Below are positions 9,924-22,000 of a stretch of 64,000 nucleotides of DNA, piece by piece. This stretch comes from Pseudogymnoascus destructans (lineage: Eukaryota > Ascomycota > Leotiomycetes > Thelebolales > Thelebolaceae). The DNA is taken from the NCBI RefSeq assembly GCF_001641265.1, contig NW_020167523.1, positions 1,054,001 through 1,118,000 on the forward strand. The letters run 5' to 3'. Both the position numbers and the translations under genes were made by a program. The notes beneath the pieces were generated by a model. It was not told the origin of the DNA, did no database searches, and saw nothing but the letters and a program-made list of their open reading frames with translations. How positions within the stretch are numbered: position 1 is the first letter of the stretch; every line of letters begins with the position of its first letter.

Positions 9924-12662
9924 CTCTGCGCTCCTCAGACACCCAAAGACATCATCTAGATCAACACCCACCCATGGCTCAACGCTCTTCAATCCGGCAA
10001 CTACGTTCCGCCTCGATGGCGTCCCGGGGGTTGCTGCGAGGGCGATACGGACTGGAGATACTTGTTCAGCCGACGCATTCGGCCGCGGGCTCGGCGGGCG
10101 ATTCTCCGCATCCGAGCTCTGCGGTGATGGCGAGGGCGTGATACTCGCAGCCCGCGCACGAGCCGCAGGTTGTGGCGTTGGCTCCTCTACCGGTTCCGCT
10201 TCTGGAAGAGGCGAGGGGGATGCAGGAGCGGGTGCAGGAGCCGGCGCCTTCCCCTTCGCCTTCGTTGCTGCAGCGCGGGATTTCGCCGGCTTGGGCGCTA
10301 CAACTTGTGGCGGCGGCGATTTGACGCGGTCTTCGATGTTGGCTACGCGTTCAGAGACGGCTGCGCGATGGCGCTGTGGCGGGGGCGCGGGTTCATCTTC
10401 TTGTGGTTGTGGCTCCTCGATGGAGGGCTGGATGATATCCTCGATGTTGCGGATGGGTGCTTTCTTGCTACCCTTCGCCTTCTTGGTCATTGTGGATCCG
10501 CGCTTCTTGCCTCCTCGCACGACGGTGGCTTGGCTGGCGTCGGTCTCGTTGCCAGAGTCGTCGTGGGCAGTCGCTATGCTGCCGTCTTGGTGAGACAAGG
10601 CCGATACCATCGACTCGATGGACATGGTCGAGCCTCTTGTTGCCCTCGTTGGAGCTGGCTTCGCGGCCTTGGCCTTTGATGTGCGGCCAGCTCGAGCTTT
10701 TGGCGCGGGTTTCAGCTGCTGCTCCAACTCCGCCTGTTCAGCTTTGATCCGGCGAGCCTCAGCTTCGGCCTTGGCTTCAGCTTCAGCAGCTTCACGTTCA
10801 GCGGCGGCGGCTTCTTCGGCTTCGGCTTCAGCTGCCTCACGCTCAGCGGCAGCGGCTTCTTCAGCTTGAGCTCGAGCAAGGTCCGCTTCAGCAGCCTCAA
10901 GCTCAGCAGCAGCAGCTTCTTCAGCTTGGGCGTGAGCAAGTTCCGCTTCAGCAGCCTCAAGTTCAGCGACTGCAGCTGCTTCGGCCGCTTCTGCCGCAGC
11001 CTGTGCAGCACGCTTTGCTGCGGCTGTTTGCTTTGCAGATACCTTTCGTGGCTGGTTAGCCTTTGCACCTCTTGCCTTGGGGAGAGGTTTCGATTCCTCA
11101 ATTTCCATTGCCTCCAGCTCCGCTTCAAGGGCTGCCTCATCTATCTCCGCATCTGCCGCCGAAAAGATGTCGTGATCTGTCTTCGCGATCTTGCTGGTGC
11201 GTGTTGCTCGTCGAGTCGGTGCCACAGAAGCCTTAGGCTCCTCGTGAACAACTGGTTTCGTTTCCACAGCATCCTCTTCATCACTAAGCGGCCTCTTCAG
11301 ATCGTCTTGGAGCATTTTATCGATTTCATCGTCATCCGGCACATGTGCGCGGAGGGATGCCTGTGAAGCTGTCGAGACTTGTCGCGATGTCTTCGATTGA
11401 CGTCCCTTCCTTTTAGGGGCGGCCTTCTTAGCTGGCAGTTCAGTTATAGTAGCCTCCTCCATCGACACATCGCCCATTACGCTATCTTGGACGGCAATGC
11501 TTCCTCGTGTCCTTCGTTTGGGCGGCGGAGCTTCAGCCTCTATCACGCTCGCGGTATCCTCCATCGCTTCACTGGCCCTCTTCTTCCCTCGCTTGGGCTT
11601 TGGTTGTTCTACCGCCAACACGTCGACTTCGTCTTCCGGCTCTGGCAACTCGCTGACCTCAATTGGCTCTTCCTTCTTCTTTCTGCCCTTAACAGGGGCT
11701 TTCTTCCCCTTGGGCGCCTTTCGGGTGGATTTAGAAGCAGTTGTAGCAGTTGTCATCACACTATCGCCTTCATCGACCTCCATGTCAACTATATCAACTA
11801 TAGACGGTGCTTCCGTAAAGGCGGATTGTGTTGATAGTCTCGAAGTCTTGGAGGCGCGGGGTTTCCTGCCCTTCGCAGCTTTCTTCGCAATCGGGCTTTC
11901 CGGTTGGTTGCAAAGTGTGAAGAAGGCGCAATCCTGGGATCGAGCATGATGTTCGCGACTGCAATTAGATTAGTAGAGTCTTTGCATCACTTGGGATTCG
12001 AACTCACAATGGTTTATCGGCTGGCTCCCAGCCATCTAGTGCAAGTGTACAGTAGACACATTCCGCATAATCATCGCCTTCCGGCGTCGGCTTGTGTATC
12101 CACCCAGCTTCCACTAGCTATGATATCGTCAGTACGAGTTGCAAATACGATCCATATCAGCATACCTGTTTAGTCTTGCATTTCCACCCCTTCTTCCCCT
12201 CATGCGGCCAGCGATCCCCAAACGTCGCTTTCCTAGCCTCCACCATCCGCGTACTCATCGGGTTCTCCAGATGCATATCACCCAACCGCGCCTCAATACA
12301 CGACGTGACCGCCCATCCGCAGCCGGGCGACAGTTTCAAATGCTCCTCGAGCGGGTTGTCGCCCTTCTCCCACCCGCATATCGATTCTCGGCAAAGGAAG
12401 CACTTTACATTGTCGGGGTTCTCGTGGGATGGGAGGAAGAAGAATCCTGCTGCCGCGAGCTGTAGCGCGTTAGAATGCTAAACCATTGAGAAGTGTCTCA
12501 TCATACCTGTTCTGGGCCGAGCCACGAGTGCGGCCATTTCATGGACTTTGGGGCGCGTCCTGTCGCATTGGACCCTCGTCGTTTCGGTAATGGCTGCGCT
12601 GTGTGAAACGACTCCAGCCGTGCAACTTCCGTATAATACTGATCCGGTACGTCCGCCGCCAT
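9702..12662 (-). CDS. BIR1: BIR1, survivin-like chromosomal passenger protein with two BIR domains
   Basis: Four exons on the minus strand: 12662-12507, 12459-12166, 12117-12008, 11958-9702 (introns of 47, 48 and 49 bp with GTATGA, GTATGC and GTGAGT donors). The product is 938 aa. Bir1 is the centromere-targeting subunit of the chromosomal passenger complex with Aurora/Ipl1 and INCENP/Sli15. BIR 1 covers about residues 15-102 with zinc ligands C72, C75, H92, C99; BIR 2 about 127-200 with C170, C173, H190, C197. The rest is basic and acidic low complexity, including an Ala/Glu-rich imperfect repeat encoded at about 10720-11060 and SP/TP sites. The C-terminus has GVDLDDVFGCLR and a short helix. 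I chose ATG 12662 (MAADVPDQYY) because it puts BIR 1 near the N-terminus as in relatives; an in-frame ATG at 12776 is the alternative. Confidence 0.93.
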
Positions 12663-13084
12663 TGTTTTCAGAAGTGACAGTGCACTGTTTGTAAAAGGTG
12701 TCTGTGTTGGAGCTGTTTTGCTGTTCTCGCTGTTTGGCGATTCGATGTGGGACACGCCGCGAGCCGAACGATTCAAGTAACACCGCGCGATAAGTATGCG
12801 CTAACTGGGCCGAGACGCTATTTAATGATGCTTCGTGAATGGTAATTCCCAAGAGATTATTTGTCGCACGCGTCGAAGTGTTGTCGAGAGTTAATTGCTG
12901 GGCGATGATTGTTGCGGGAGTCCAGGATGTTATTGTTTACATCGGAGGCCATCCGCGATTCTGCAGCCCCACACCGCCGTTGCTTCCCAATCTAGTAGCT
13001 TGGAACTCCACTTACTTCACGTTCAGCCAAATATGATAATTATCCGTCCATTACCTTCATATGGATTTATACCAATACTTTGTA
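12663..13084. other. BIR1 promoter region up to the transposon block
   Basis: No gene seen. This is the last host sequence before the 36-kb transposon block; the Tc1-like element starts at the TA at 13083-13084. Confidence 0.5.
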
Positions 13085-13212
13085 CGGAGGCGTGTACCAA
13101 AAGTCCTTGCCAGGCTAACAGTGCCAATGTAGCGTTCGGGGCTAAAAATAGGGGTAAAGTCAGTAAATAGGCATCGTATTTTGTAGAGTAGAAGATAATA
13201 CAGATATTAAAT

Positions 13213-13519
13213 ATGCCTTCATACTCTCTTACAACGCGAGCTCAAGCTATAGGACTCCGAGCTTATGGAGCTACATATCAGCAAATTAAAGAGAATACAA
13301 AAATTTCCGAGCGGCAAGTGCGATACTACATGGCTGAAGCACGCCGCCGTGGATATAATCCAGATACCGACAAGCAATTACTCGATAAATATCTTATTGA
13401 TGCCCCTCGAACAGGACGCCCTTGGAAACTAAGTGCAAATGGCGAAGAGACTCTTATAAAGAGTATAAAAATGGACCGGAACTCTCGAGAGAAGACAGCA
13501 GCAACAACTGGTTATGAAA
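13213..13519 (+). pseudogene. Tc1-like transposase, N-terminal part
   Basis: The reading frame opens MPSYSLTTRAQAIGLRAYGA and continues with a helix-turn-helix of the Tc1 type (YQQIKENTKISERQVRYYM, about residues 22-40) that would bind the terminal repeats. It is cut at 13520-13524 (ATGGT), where a Ty3 LTR was inserted. The catalytic half continues at 25798. Stops downstream show that the gene decayed as well as being split. Confidence 0.8.
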
Positions 13520-13610
13520 ATGGTTGTTACGGCTAAGTGCTAGTGCTATGGCTAGCGCTTACGGCTGCAACCTCACATGATGGATAACATTGGATATCAT
13601 GGATATTATG

Positions 13611-13711
13611 TGTTGTAATAGTCACATGATCTCACGTGATCTCCGTACTGATTATCGGTAAAGCCAAGTATAGGTTACATAGTCAGGAATACATACATTT
13701 ATTACTCAACA
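13611..13711 (+). repeat. Copia 5' LTR (101 bp)
   Basis: TGTTG...CAACA ends. It is followed directly by GTTATGAGCCCGGAG, where a primer-binding site is expected. Its end (ATACATTTATTACTCAACA) is repeated at 25477-25503. Confidence 0.75.
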
Positions 13712-13804
13712 GTTATGAGCCCGGAGCACATCAAGGTCGCATTTTGAATGTCTTCGAACATCGTACAGACCTCAAACCCCTCCTAGGAGTCAATCACCAT
13801 CATA

Positions 13805-16216
13805 ATGGCGACCCTACAGAAGGTGGGGGTGGTCCTCACCAACCCAAAAGACTGGGATGAGTGGCTAGAGACGATTAAGACAGCTTCAATGAAGACAGGA
13901 GTGTGGGGTTATATTAATCCAGCATTAGATGATCCCCCTATCCTCGTACCACCTGTTAGGCCAGTTCCTAACTTCGTACGGACTGCAGCTCAGGCCGGTA
14001 GTGGTGTGGTCCCTCAGACTACTCCACGGGTGTCAACAAGAGCAACATCAAGTCAGACAGCCCAACCATCAATCGAAGCCTCCCAACCAATAGTACCAAT
14101 TATGTACAGATCTCTCACAGACGACCAGAAGGAAGAGCTTCGAAACCTACAAGCGGACTTCCAATATGATCGAAAAATATGGGAGAAACAGGAGGAAGCA
14201 ATTCAGGGGCTACGGTCTAAGATCCAAGAAACTATTAGACGGGACTTCCTACCATACACATACAATTGTGATACTCCATACGAAATGCTAGTAAGGCTTA
14301 AGGAGCGGTTTGCACCAACTACATGAGCTAGGCATGAGGAATGGAGGAGTGAGTGGGCAAAAGCATCCAAAATACAAAGAGGAGTAGACCTTGAAGAGTG
14401 GCTCCTAAAATGGGAGACCCTCTACACACAAGGCCGTACGCTCCGAGCACCAGAGGTTATCGACCCTCACGATGCGATATATTACTTCCTCAAAGCAATA
14501 GGACCCTGCGAATTTCGAGGCCCATGGACATTCAAACTCAACACTGAGGAGGTCGTACGGACCTATCGAATCAACCAGAGACAGGCAAGATATGACCAGA
14601 AGTCTCGGGGGGAACATGGAGTTTTCGCAACACAAGAAGGCAATAATGAGACATCTGCTACCCTTCAGAACCGTACGAACAACCTACAACAAGGACAACA
14701 GGGTTGGAATAACGGGAAGAAGAACAAGGAGCCCTGAACAGATTGACCTTGTGGCTCTATCCATAAGTGGAGGGACTGCTTATATGTCATGAAGTCGAAG
14801 CGTACGAAGTCATGGAAGCCAAACCGAGACATTGAAGCTAAAGTTGATGCCTACATAAGTGAAAAGCCAGGCTTTCAATACTGCATTCAAAGGGCAATAG
14901 ACCAGGACAAGGCGAACGGAGGACAACCCCGTACGAACCAGGATCTACCTGTTTCCTTTGCAACAGCCTTCCAAGTCACTCAAGGTCTTACCCTCTCAAC
15001 CTATGAGCTTGCAAGGAGCACAATCCTTGATTCTGGAGCTACAATTCATGTCTGTAACGACTGTATGAGGTTCTACAACCTAAAGGAATGTGAGGACGGA
15101 AACTACCTCTTAGCTGGAGACCAGAGAGTAAGGATTGAAGGGTTCGGGTCCGTGGACATCAAAGTCCAGGTTGGAAAGGACACAAAGTCCGTACGAACCA
15201 TAACACTCCAAGAAACAGCCCTCGTTTCCTCATTCCACACCTCTGTTGCATCCTTAAAATGATTCATCCAAAAGGGAGTCCATTGGAATACAGCTACAGA
15301 AGGACTCACGTACGAAGGAAAGCCGTTCTGCAACACTCCAGTTATCCATGGACAATGGGTCCTTGAATATATTAAGAATGACAATACAAAAGTCCTTCAA
15401 AACACAGCCCTATCAACAAGTGCACCAAGATGCTGTTCTATCCTCATACGGACCTCGCAAAGACCTAACAGGCACTGCAAAGGAGTGGCATAATCGAATG
15501 GGCCACCTTAATCAAAACGCAATAAGGAAGCTCCAAGAGAAGACCCAAGGGGTTATTGTCACAGACATGGATTTGTACGACACTAACTGCGAAGTCTGCC
15601 GCCTTACCCATGCTACAAAAAGGATCTCCACCACGGTCACAGATCCCTTATGAGAAGGTGCACCTAGACCTTATCCAGATGCCAGAGGCATACGATGGTA
15701 GCACACAGGCTCTACACTTACAGTGTGATTTCTGCTGCATGAACCATGTCTACACCATTAAAGACAAGAGGCAAGGCACAGTCCTACAAACAATTAAGGA
15801 CTTTGTAAGCTACGTACGGAGACGATGGGGTTATAAGGTAAAGATCTTCTTCCTTGATGGTGAGAGATCACTTGGAGATGAATGGGATGCATGGATTGCA
15901 GATGAAGGATACGAAGTGCAGCTTACACCCCCGTACACTGCTGAACCAAATGGTGAAATCGAACGTTCAGGCCATACGATAATCACACGCTCACGAGCTT
16001 TAAAGGAAGCAGGCAACCTACCACAAGGAATTTGGCCTGAAATATTTCGGACTGCAGGTTACCTTATAAACCGGTCTCCATCATCTGTCATTAATGATGA
16101 GACTCCGTATGGACTTCTACTCCAGTCCCTACCCTCGCAGCTTCAAAAGCCAGAGCTTACTAAGCCCTTACTCTCTCATATCCGCGCCTATGGATGTAGA
16201 GCCTACGCACTCCTGT
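13805..16216 (+). pseudogene. Copia gag-protease-integrase remnant
   Basis: Gag begins MATLQKVGVVLTNPKDWDEW at 13805 and is interrupted by a stop at 14324-14326 (after KERFAPTT). Gag continues in the same frame (RHEEWRSEW...) and shifts near 14735, where a CCHC-like segment (LCGSIHKWRDC) precedes the 14789-15262 frame. Protease DSGATIHVC is at about 15031. Integrase shows its zinc-binding start (HNRMGHLNQNAIRKL then CEVC) around 15490-15600 and the core with D (HLDLIQMPE), D (FFLDGERS) and E (NGEIERSGH) in the 15556-16224 frame. The reading breaks inside the integrase tail at about 16216 (AYGCRAYAL), where hAT-derived sequence begins. At least three disruptions make it non-functional. Confidence 0.85.
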
Positions 16217-16614
16217 CATACTGACATTCGTTGCACTCAGTTTGCTATCAAACTCAAGAGCAAACTTAGAAATCTCCTCCTCAAACCTACAAGTCACCAT
16301 ACATATCTTGGCTTATCACACCAACAACAGAAGCAATACTACTCAACGATTGCTGCAAACTCTTCTACTACATCTGTTTATGCTACATACATCACGGCAT
16401 ATCATTTGAACACTCATTGAACAAGTTATTAAGAAAATCTCCTCCTTAAGGGGGTGGGCCAATACTACCACATGGCATATATCTACCAACTAGAGGCCTA
16501 GGAACATGAACGATAGCTCTAGAAGCTTCTACAACCCTCTATGATTCATTACACGTCATCGCTCCTTAGTTACCCACAAGATTGGTTAAGTTATGACATA
16601 ATTTATCTATAGGT
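16215..16614 (-). mobile_element. hAT-derived fragment inside the copia remnant
   Basis: Matches 52697-53106 closely from TGTCATACTGACATTCGTTG through TTATGACATAATTT, with an internal deletion of about 10-200 bp relative to that copy. The first 80 bp correspond to the minus-strand hAT transposase (FEEEISKFALEFDSKLSATNVS). It joins copia sequence on the left without a target duplication. Confidence 0.75.
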
Positions 16615-17089
16615 TGTTACGACGGAACAAGAAGGCTGGCCAACTACAGGACAGGAAGGAGGGAGGTCGCATGAGACCGGCCCTGGTACCTGGAGGGGCA
16701 GCGGGGAATAGTAGTTCCGAAAGTATCACGTGACGGACTCGCAGGAGGATGAGAAGAGTCCTAAGAGTCCAGGACTCCGAGGACTCGAGTGAGTTCCCAG
16801 GAGTCCACTAGGCACGTGATGGACTCGCAGGATGATGAGAAGAGTCCTAAGAGTCCAGGACTCTGAGGACTCGAGTGAGTTCCCAAGAGTCCACTAGGCA
16901 CGACGCCACTATATAAGTAGATAGTATTTCCTTAGATAGGAGCTTCATGCTCAACTCAATACAGTATTTGTTATATACTAGTAACGTGTTACTTGAAGCC
17001 TTTGTGTCTGATCCCCTGCCTCCTCTGATAAGTAAACCTTTACGCAAGAGAACCTCTGTGTCTTCTATCGTTTAGAAGTCAGCGTTACA
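16615..17089 (+). repeat. Gypsy-A 5' LTR
   Basis: TGTTACGAC...CAGCGTTACA. It contains two tandem 86-bp units (16727-16812, 16813-16898), each starting CACGTGA and rich in AGTCC/GGACT inverted motifs, then a TATA-like CTATATAAG at about 16908. The inner edge is followed by CTTTGAGCATCACTTCTACG, the expected primer-binding zone. Confidence 0.92.
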
Positions 17090-17135
17090 CTTTGAGCATC
17101 ACTTCTACGAGGTACCGGCTTACACACAAAGCAAC

Positions 17136-19073
17136 ATGTCTGTCGTCAGTTCGAAGGGGAAAACCCCCACCACGCCAACTTCGTCTCAGAGGTCTAAGCC
17201 TGAGAATGAAGAGATGCCCGATGCACCCACCGTCAATGAACTCAAGGAAACTCTACGCGTCAAGTTGCCCGACACTTACTCCGGCAACCGAAAGGAACTT
17301 GAGGTGTTTTTGCTACAGGTCGAACTGTACCAGCACTTCAATGATGAGAAGTTTCCCACCCAGGAGAGCTATGCCCTGTGGACTGCGTCCTACCTTAGGG
17401 GGGAAGCCCTGCGATGGATCGAACCATTCCTCAAGGACTATTTCAAATATGAAAGTACCAATGGAAGCATGACAACTACGCAGACTATGTTTGGCAGCTG
17501 GAAAGGATTCTGTAAGGAAATCCGACGCATGTTCGGAGACATCGATGAGATCAAGACCGCGGAAGACCATCTGTTTGCACTTAAGCAGACTGGCAGCGCC
17601 CTCACATACTCCACAGAATTCCAGAGATACGGCAATCAGACAGGATGGGACGCCAGCGCACTCATCAGCCACTACCGACGTGGGCTGAAGAGCCATATAC
17701 GTATGGAACTTGCCCGTTTGGAACAACAACCAACGGACATGGTAGCGCTAATCGAACATACGGTCCGAATCGACAATCGACTATACGAATTCCAGAAGGA
17801 ACGTCGGACCTATGACAAGCCCAAGAAAAGTTACCCCTACCGGGGAAACGAGGGCAGACGACGGGATCAACACCCGCGAGACAACCGTTGGTCGGACCCA
17901 ATGGAACTCGATGCCACGTTCAAACCTGGACGACCCCGTGACCCTAAGAAAGACAGACAATTCAAGGAACGACTCTGTTTTAACTGCGACAAGCCAGGCC
18001 ACATGGCCCGAGACTGCAGACAGCCAAAGAAAGGGAACGGCGGACGCAAAGTCGGCAAACAACTCAATGCCACCTGGACAGGACAGTTGAACGCAACGTT
18101 TGTGAGCAAACAGGACTGGGGAATAAACGGCGAAAGCACCCCAGAAGACGAGAGCTCAGATGAAGGGTCGGAGGCGGAATCGTTCACCGTCTCGGAACAG
18201 GAGACCTTCGATGAACTCGCACCTACGGAACCAATGAGTCCACGGTGCAAGAACGTAGTAAGACGCATGGCAAAACACGCCCACGCGAAGATTAGGGCCG
18301 AACGAGACAAGCCCAATGGCCAGAGGAAAATCCCCATGCTTAAAGACCTCTACGGGAACCTGTTACAGGAACTTCCGTTAAAGTGCAAGGTGGACGACTG
18401 CAAGGATGACCTCTGGAGATACTACGACCAACTAACGAATACCCGCAGGCTGCTTGGCACGTCCCAAGACGTAGCTAAGTTGGAAGCCCAAGAAGCGGAA
18501 GAACTGGAGAAGGATGTCGAGCATATGGCTAAACTGAAGTATATGAAAAGCGTCGAACTTTACTACCAGGACCGCAGGAGAGCCCTGAAGAAGTACGACG
18601 AGAAAGCCAGAGATATGCTCCGACGGGAAAATGCGAGACCCACTCCACGCATCGAAAGGAGAGCCATGGAGCAACTAGACACGTTCTCCACGCCTCCGAG
18701 GGAAGATAGTGCATGGGTGAGAGGACAGCGGGAACTATCAACGACAGACGCAACAGAGACTGATCATCCCTGGCACGCGTATGTCTACTGGGAGTATTGC
18801 AGCGAAGATGATTGCAATCTCCACTGGAAAAAGAAACACCAGAATCAGTTGTTTCCCCGATCCTCGCCCAGGATACACTTCAGAGACGCAGAGCAAGTTC
18901 ACGCCCTCAGGCGAAGCCAGTCTGAAGGGGACTTGCCTATCAAAAGCAAACAGGTATACGAGAAATACCCACATCTGCTAGACGAAGCAGAAGAGCGAGG
19001 GAAACGATCTCCCCAAGGACCACCATTGGAAGCGGATGAATACTATCCTTCCTCGGACGAGTCAAAAAACTAG
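17136..19073 (+). CDS. gag: Gypsy-A Gag polyprotein (645 aa)
   Basis: Structural protein that packages element RNA into virus-like particles. Residues about 40-210 form the Ty3-type gag/capsid domain (VFLLQVELYQHFNDEKFP, LRGEALRWIEPFLKDY, GLKSHIRMELARLEQQP). A basic linker leads to one CCHC zinc knuckle at residues 281-294 (CFNCDKPGHMARDC), a nucleic-acid binding site. The last 300 residues are acidic and charged with coiled-coil segments; this extension is long for a Ty3 gag and includes HPWHAYVYWEYCSEDDCNLH near residue 550. The stop TAG at 19071 sits immediately after an A-AAA-AAC heptamer, so Gag is made by default and Gag-Pol by slippage. The frame is intact. Confidence 0.93.
   Translation: MSVVSSKGKTPTTPTSSQRSKPENEEMPDAPTVNELKETLRVKLPDTYSGNRKELEVFLLQVELYQHFNDEKFPTQESYALWTASYLRGEALRWIEPFLKDYFKYESTNGSMTTTQTMFGSWKGFCKEIRRMFGDIDEIKTAEDHLFALKQTGSALTYSTEFQRYGNQTGWDASALISHYRRGLKSHIRMELARLEQQPTDMVALIEHTVRIDNRLYEFQKERRTYDKPKKSYPYRGNEGRRRDQHPRDNRWSDPMELDATFKPGRPRDPKKDRQFKERLCFNCDKPGHMARDCRQPKKGNGGRKVGKQLNATWTGQLNATFVSKQDWGINGESTPEDESSDEGSEAESFTVSEQETFDELAPTEPMSPRCKNVVRRMAKHAHAKIRAERDKPNGQRKIPMLKDLYGNLLQELPLKCKVDDCKDDLWRYYDQLTNTRRLLGTSQDVAKLEAQEAEELEKDVEHMAKLKYMKSVELYYQDRRRALKKYDEKARDMLRRENARPTPRIERRAMEQLDTFSTPPREDSAWVRGQRELSTTDATETDHPWHAYVYWEYCSEDDCNLHWKKKHQNQLFPRSSPRIHFRDAEQVHALRRSQSEGDLPIKSKQVYEKYPHLLDEAEERGKRSPQGPPLEADEYYPSSDESKN
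19064..19070 (+). promoter_or_regulatory. Predicted -1 ribosomal frameshift site (A AAA AAC)
   Basis: The heptamer AAAAAAC lies in the gag frame as tcA AAA AAC, directly before the gag stop. Slipping by -1 opens the frame ...KKLGVLDGRPPASD..., which runs without a stop into the protease at 19151. This matches the X-XXY-YYZ rule for retroelement frameshifting. Confidence 0.75.
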
Positions 19074-22000
19074 GAGTCCTCGACGGTAGGCCACCGGCGA
19101 GCGACACGAAGAGGCCTAGTACAGACCAGCTATGCGCCACGACGGGCAGCATGCAACTATATGTGGTCGCTAAGATACAACAGCGACACCTCCGAGCAAT
19201 GATTGACTCAGGAGCGACGGGCAACTTTATGACAAAGAAAGTAGCAGACACGCAAGGTTTCAAGACGCAATTGAAAACCGAACCATACCCGTTAATGGTC
19301 GTAGATGGAGAGCCCATCTCGACTAATGAAGGAATGGTGACCCACGAAACGGTCCCATTGGAAATGGTCATGCTACACGGGCACAAGGAAACGATTCAGT
19401 TTGACATCGTGCACATGGACAACCATGCGTGCATCCTTGGTATGCCATGGCTCAAGAAACACAACCCCCAGATCGACTGGTGGAACGAGAAAGTTGTGAT
19501 GAGCCAGTGCGCGTGTGAACAACGGACGGACACGCGACAACGGGAGAAACCCTCCCAGGGCCGGAAGGAGTTATGTGCAACCTCCGAGCTCGATGACCTA
19601 GCCCAGGCATCCTCACCGACGAGTATACCGGTGGAGTACAAGGAATACGAGCAATTATTCCAGGAAGGCCCTAAGAACGAGGCGCTTCCTAAGCACCAAC
19701 CATGGGATCACGAGATACCTTTGGAGAAAGACAAGAGTCCACCGTTCGGACCAATATATCAGCTATCGGAAAAGGAGCTGAAGGTACTTAAGGAGTACAT
19801 CGATGATAACCTAGCGAAAGGATTCATCAGACCATCCACATCACCAGCAGGAAGTCCGGTGCTTTTCATACCAAAGAAAGACGGCTCCCTACGGTTATGT
19901 GTGGACTATCGAGCGTTGAACAACATCACAATCAAGGACAGGTATGCCCTGCCGTTAATCAACGAACTACACGATAGATTTCAAGGAGCAAAGATCTTCA
20001 GTAAGCTAGATCTGCGAGGAGCATACAACCTGATCCGAATCAAGGCTGGGGAAGAGTGGAAAACAGCATTCCGCACCCGCTATGGCCTATTCGAGTATCA
20101 AGTCATGCCCTTTGGGCTAACAAACGCACCCGCATCCATGCAACGACTGATGAATGATGCTTTGCACGAATACTTAGACATCTTTACCATTGTCTACCTA
20201 GACGACGTCCTGGTGTATTCAGCAACCAAGGAAGAGCATGTCAAGCATGTCAAACTTGTCCTGAAGAAACTAAAGGAGTACAGCTTACTCCTCAAACCAG
20301 AGAAGTGCGAGTTCCATAAAAACCAAGTCGAATTCTTGGGTTACATTATCGGAACGCACGGCATCAAGATGGACCAAGCAAAAGTAACGGCAGTGTTGGA
20401 ATGGCCAACACTGACCACGGTCAAGGAAGTGCAAGCCTTCCTAGGCTTCGCCAACTTCTACCGAAGATTCATCTCGGGATATTCCAAGGTAGCTCAACCA
20501 CTCACGGAGCTTACCAGAAAGGATCTCGAATTCAAATGGACGGACAAGGCAGAGGCTGCTTTCCAGGAACTTAAGACGAAGTTCACGGAAGCACCTATCC
20601 TTGCTACATTTGACCCTGCAAAGAAGATCATCCTCGAAACGGACTCTTCTGACTTCGCAATTGGAGCATGTCTGAATCAACCAGACGAGGACGGTAAGTT
20701 CAAACCAATCGCGTACTACTCTAGGAAACTGTCACCCGCGGAACTCAATTACGACATCCACGACAAGGAGCTACTGGCTATTGTCGTTGCCTTTGAGCAG
20801 TGGCGAGTATATCTTGAGGGATCCACCTACCCTGTGCAGGTATGGACGGATCACAAGAACCTCATATATTTCACCACGACCAAGGTTTTAAACCGCAGAC
20901 AAGTCCGCTGGGCAGAAACCCTCGCAGCCTACAACTTCACGATAACCTATCGCAAGGGCTCCGAGAATGCAAGAGCAGACGCTCTCAGCAGACGGACCGA
21001 CTACGCCGGCCCAAAGGAAGAAAGACCTAGAGCAATTCTGAAGAAAACAGATGCAGGAATACAGTACAATGAGTTACTAGCGACGATCTCAGTCATCGAA
21101 GATACAGAACTCGAGGAAAGACTCAAGAAAGCTTATGCAACAGACGAATGCGCCAAGCGAGTCTTGTCCAAAGTCGAAGGCGACTTCGCCATCGACGAAC
21201 AAGGATTGATTCGATACAAAGGCTTAGTGTATGTCCCAAGTCAAATGAGACGCCCGCTGGTGCAAGAACAACACTCGTTACCAGCACACGGTCATCAGGG
21301 AGTAACGCGAACCTTCGAACGAATCACTCGACACTACTACTTCCCAGGTATGAGGAAGCAGGTAGAGACAGTGGTAAGAGAGTGCGACATTTGCAGCAAG
21401 TCAAAATCCAATAGGCATCTGCCATACGGACAACTCAAGTCGACACCAGTACCAAAAGGAGCGTGGAAATCAATAGCTTTGGACTTCATCGTCAAGCTTC
21501 CACCCTCCAAGGACCCGTTAACAGGAATAGAATACGACTCTATCCTCGTCATCACGGAAAGACTCACGAAATATGGGAAGTTTATACCATATCTAGAAGC
21601 TAGCGACGCCGAGGCGCTCGCATATACCTTCATTCGAGTCATATTAGCCGATCATGGGATGCCAGAAGAAATCATCTCAGATAGAGACAAGCTCTTTACT
21701 TCGAAATTCTGGAAATCATTGATGGCGCTACTGGGAACAAATCATAAGCTATCAACAGCTTTTCATCCCCAGACAGACGGCCAAACAGAAAGATTAAATC
21801 AGACCCTTGAACAGTACCTGCGAAGCTATGTCAATCATCAACAGGATAACTGGGTTCAGATCTTACCCATCGCACAGTTTGCATATAACAGCGCGATGAC
21901 AGAAGCAACGAAAGTCTCACCGTTCTTTGCCAATTATGGCTACCAGCCAGAAGCATATAGGCAACCAAGACCGGATGAATCACGAGCTGAACAAGCCCTG

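Noticed and set aside
9616..10593. 325-codon plus-strand ORF over the BIR1 3' end
   Set aside because: Apart from the inverted-repeat peptide at its start it is low-complexity antisense of BIR1 coding sequence.
12478..12852. 124-codon minus ORF overlapping the first BIR1 exon
   Set aside because: Out of frame with the BIR domain; the spliced BIR1 model accounts for this DNA.
16727..16898. CRISPR-like tandem repeat
   Set aside because: Only two 86-bp direct copies inside an LTR, no spacers; a eukaryotic retrotransposon promoter repeat.
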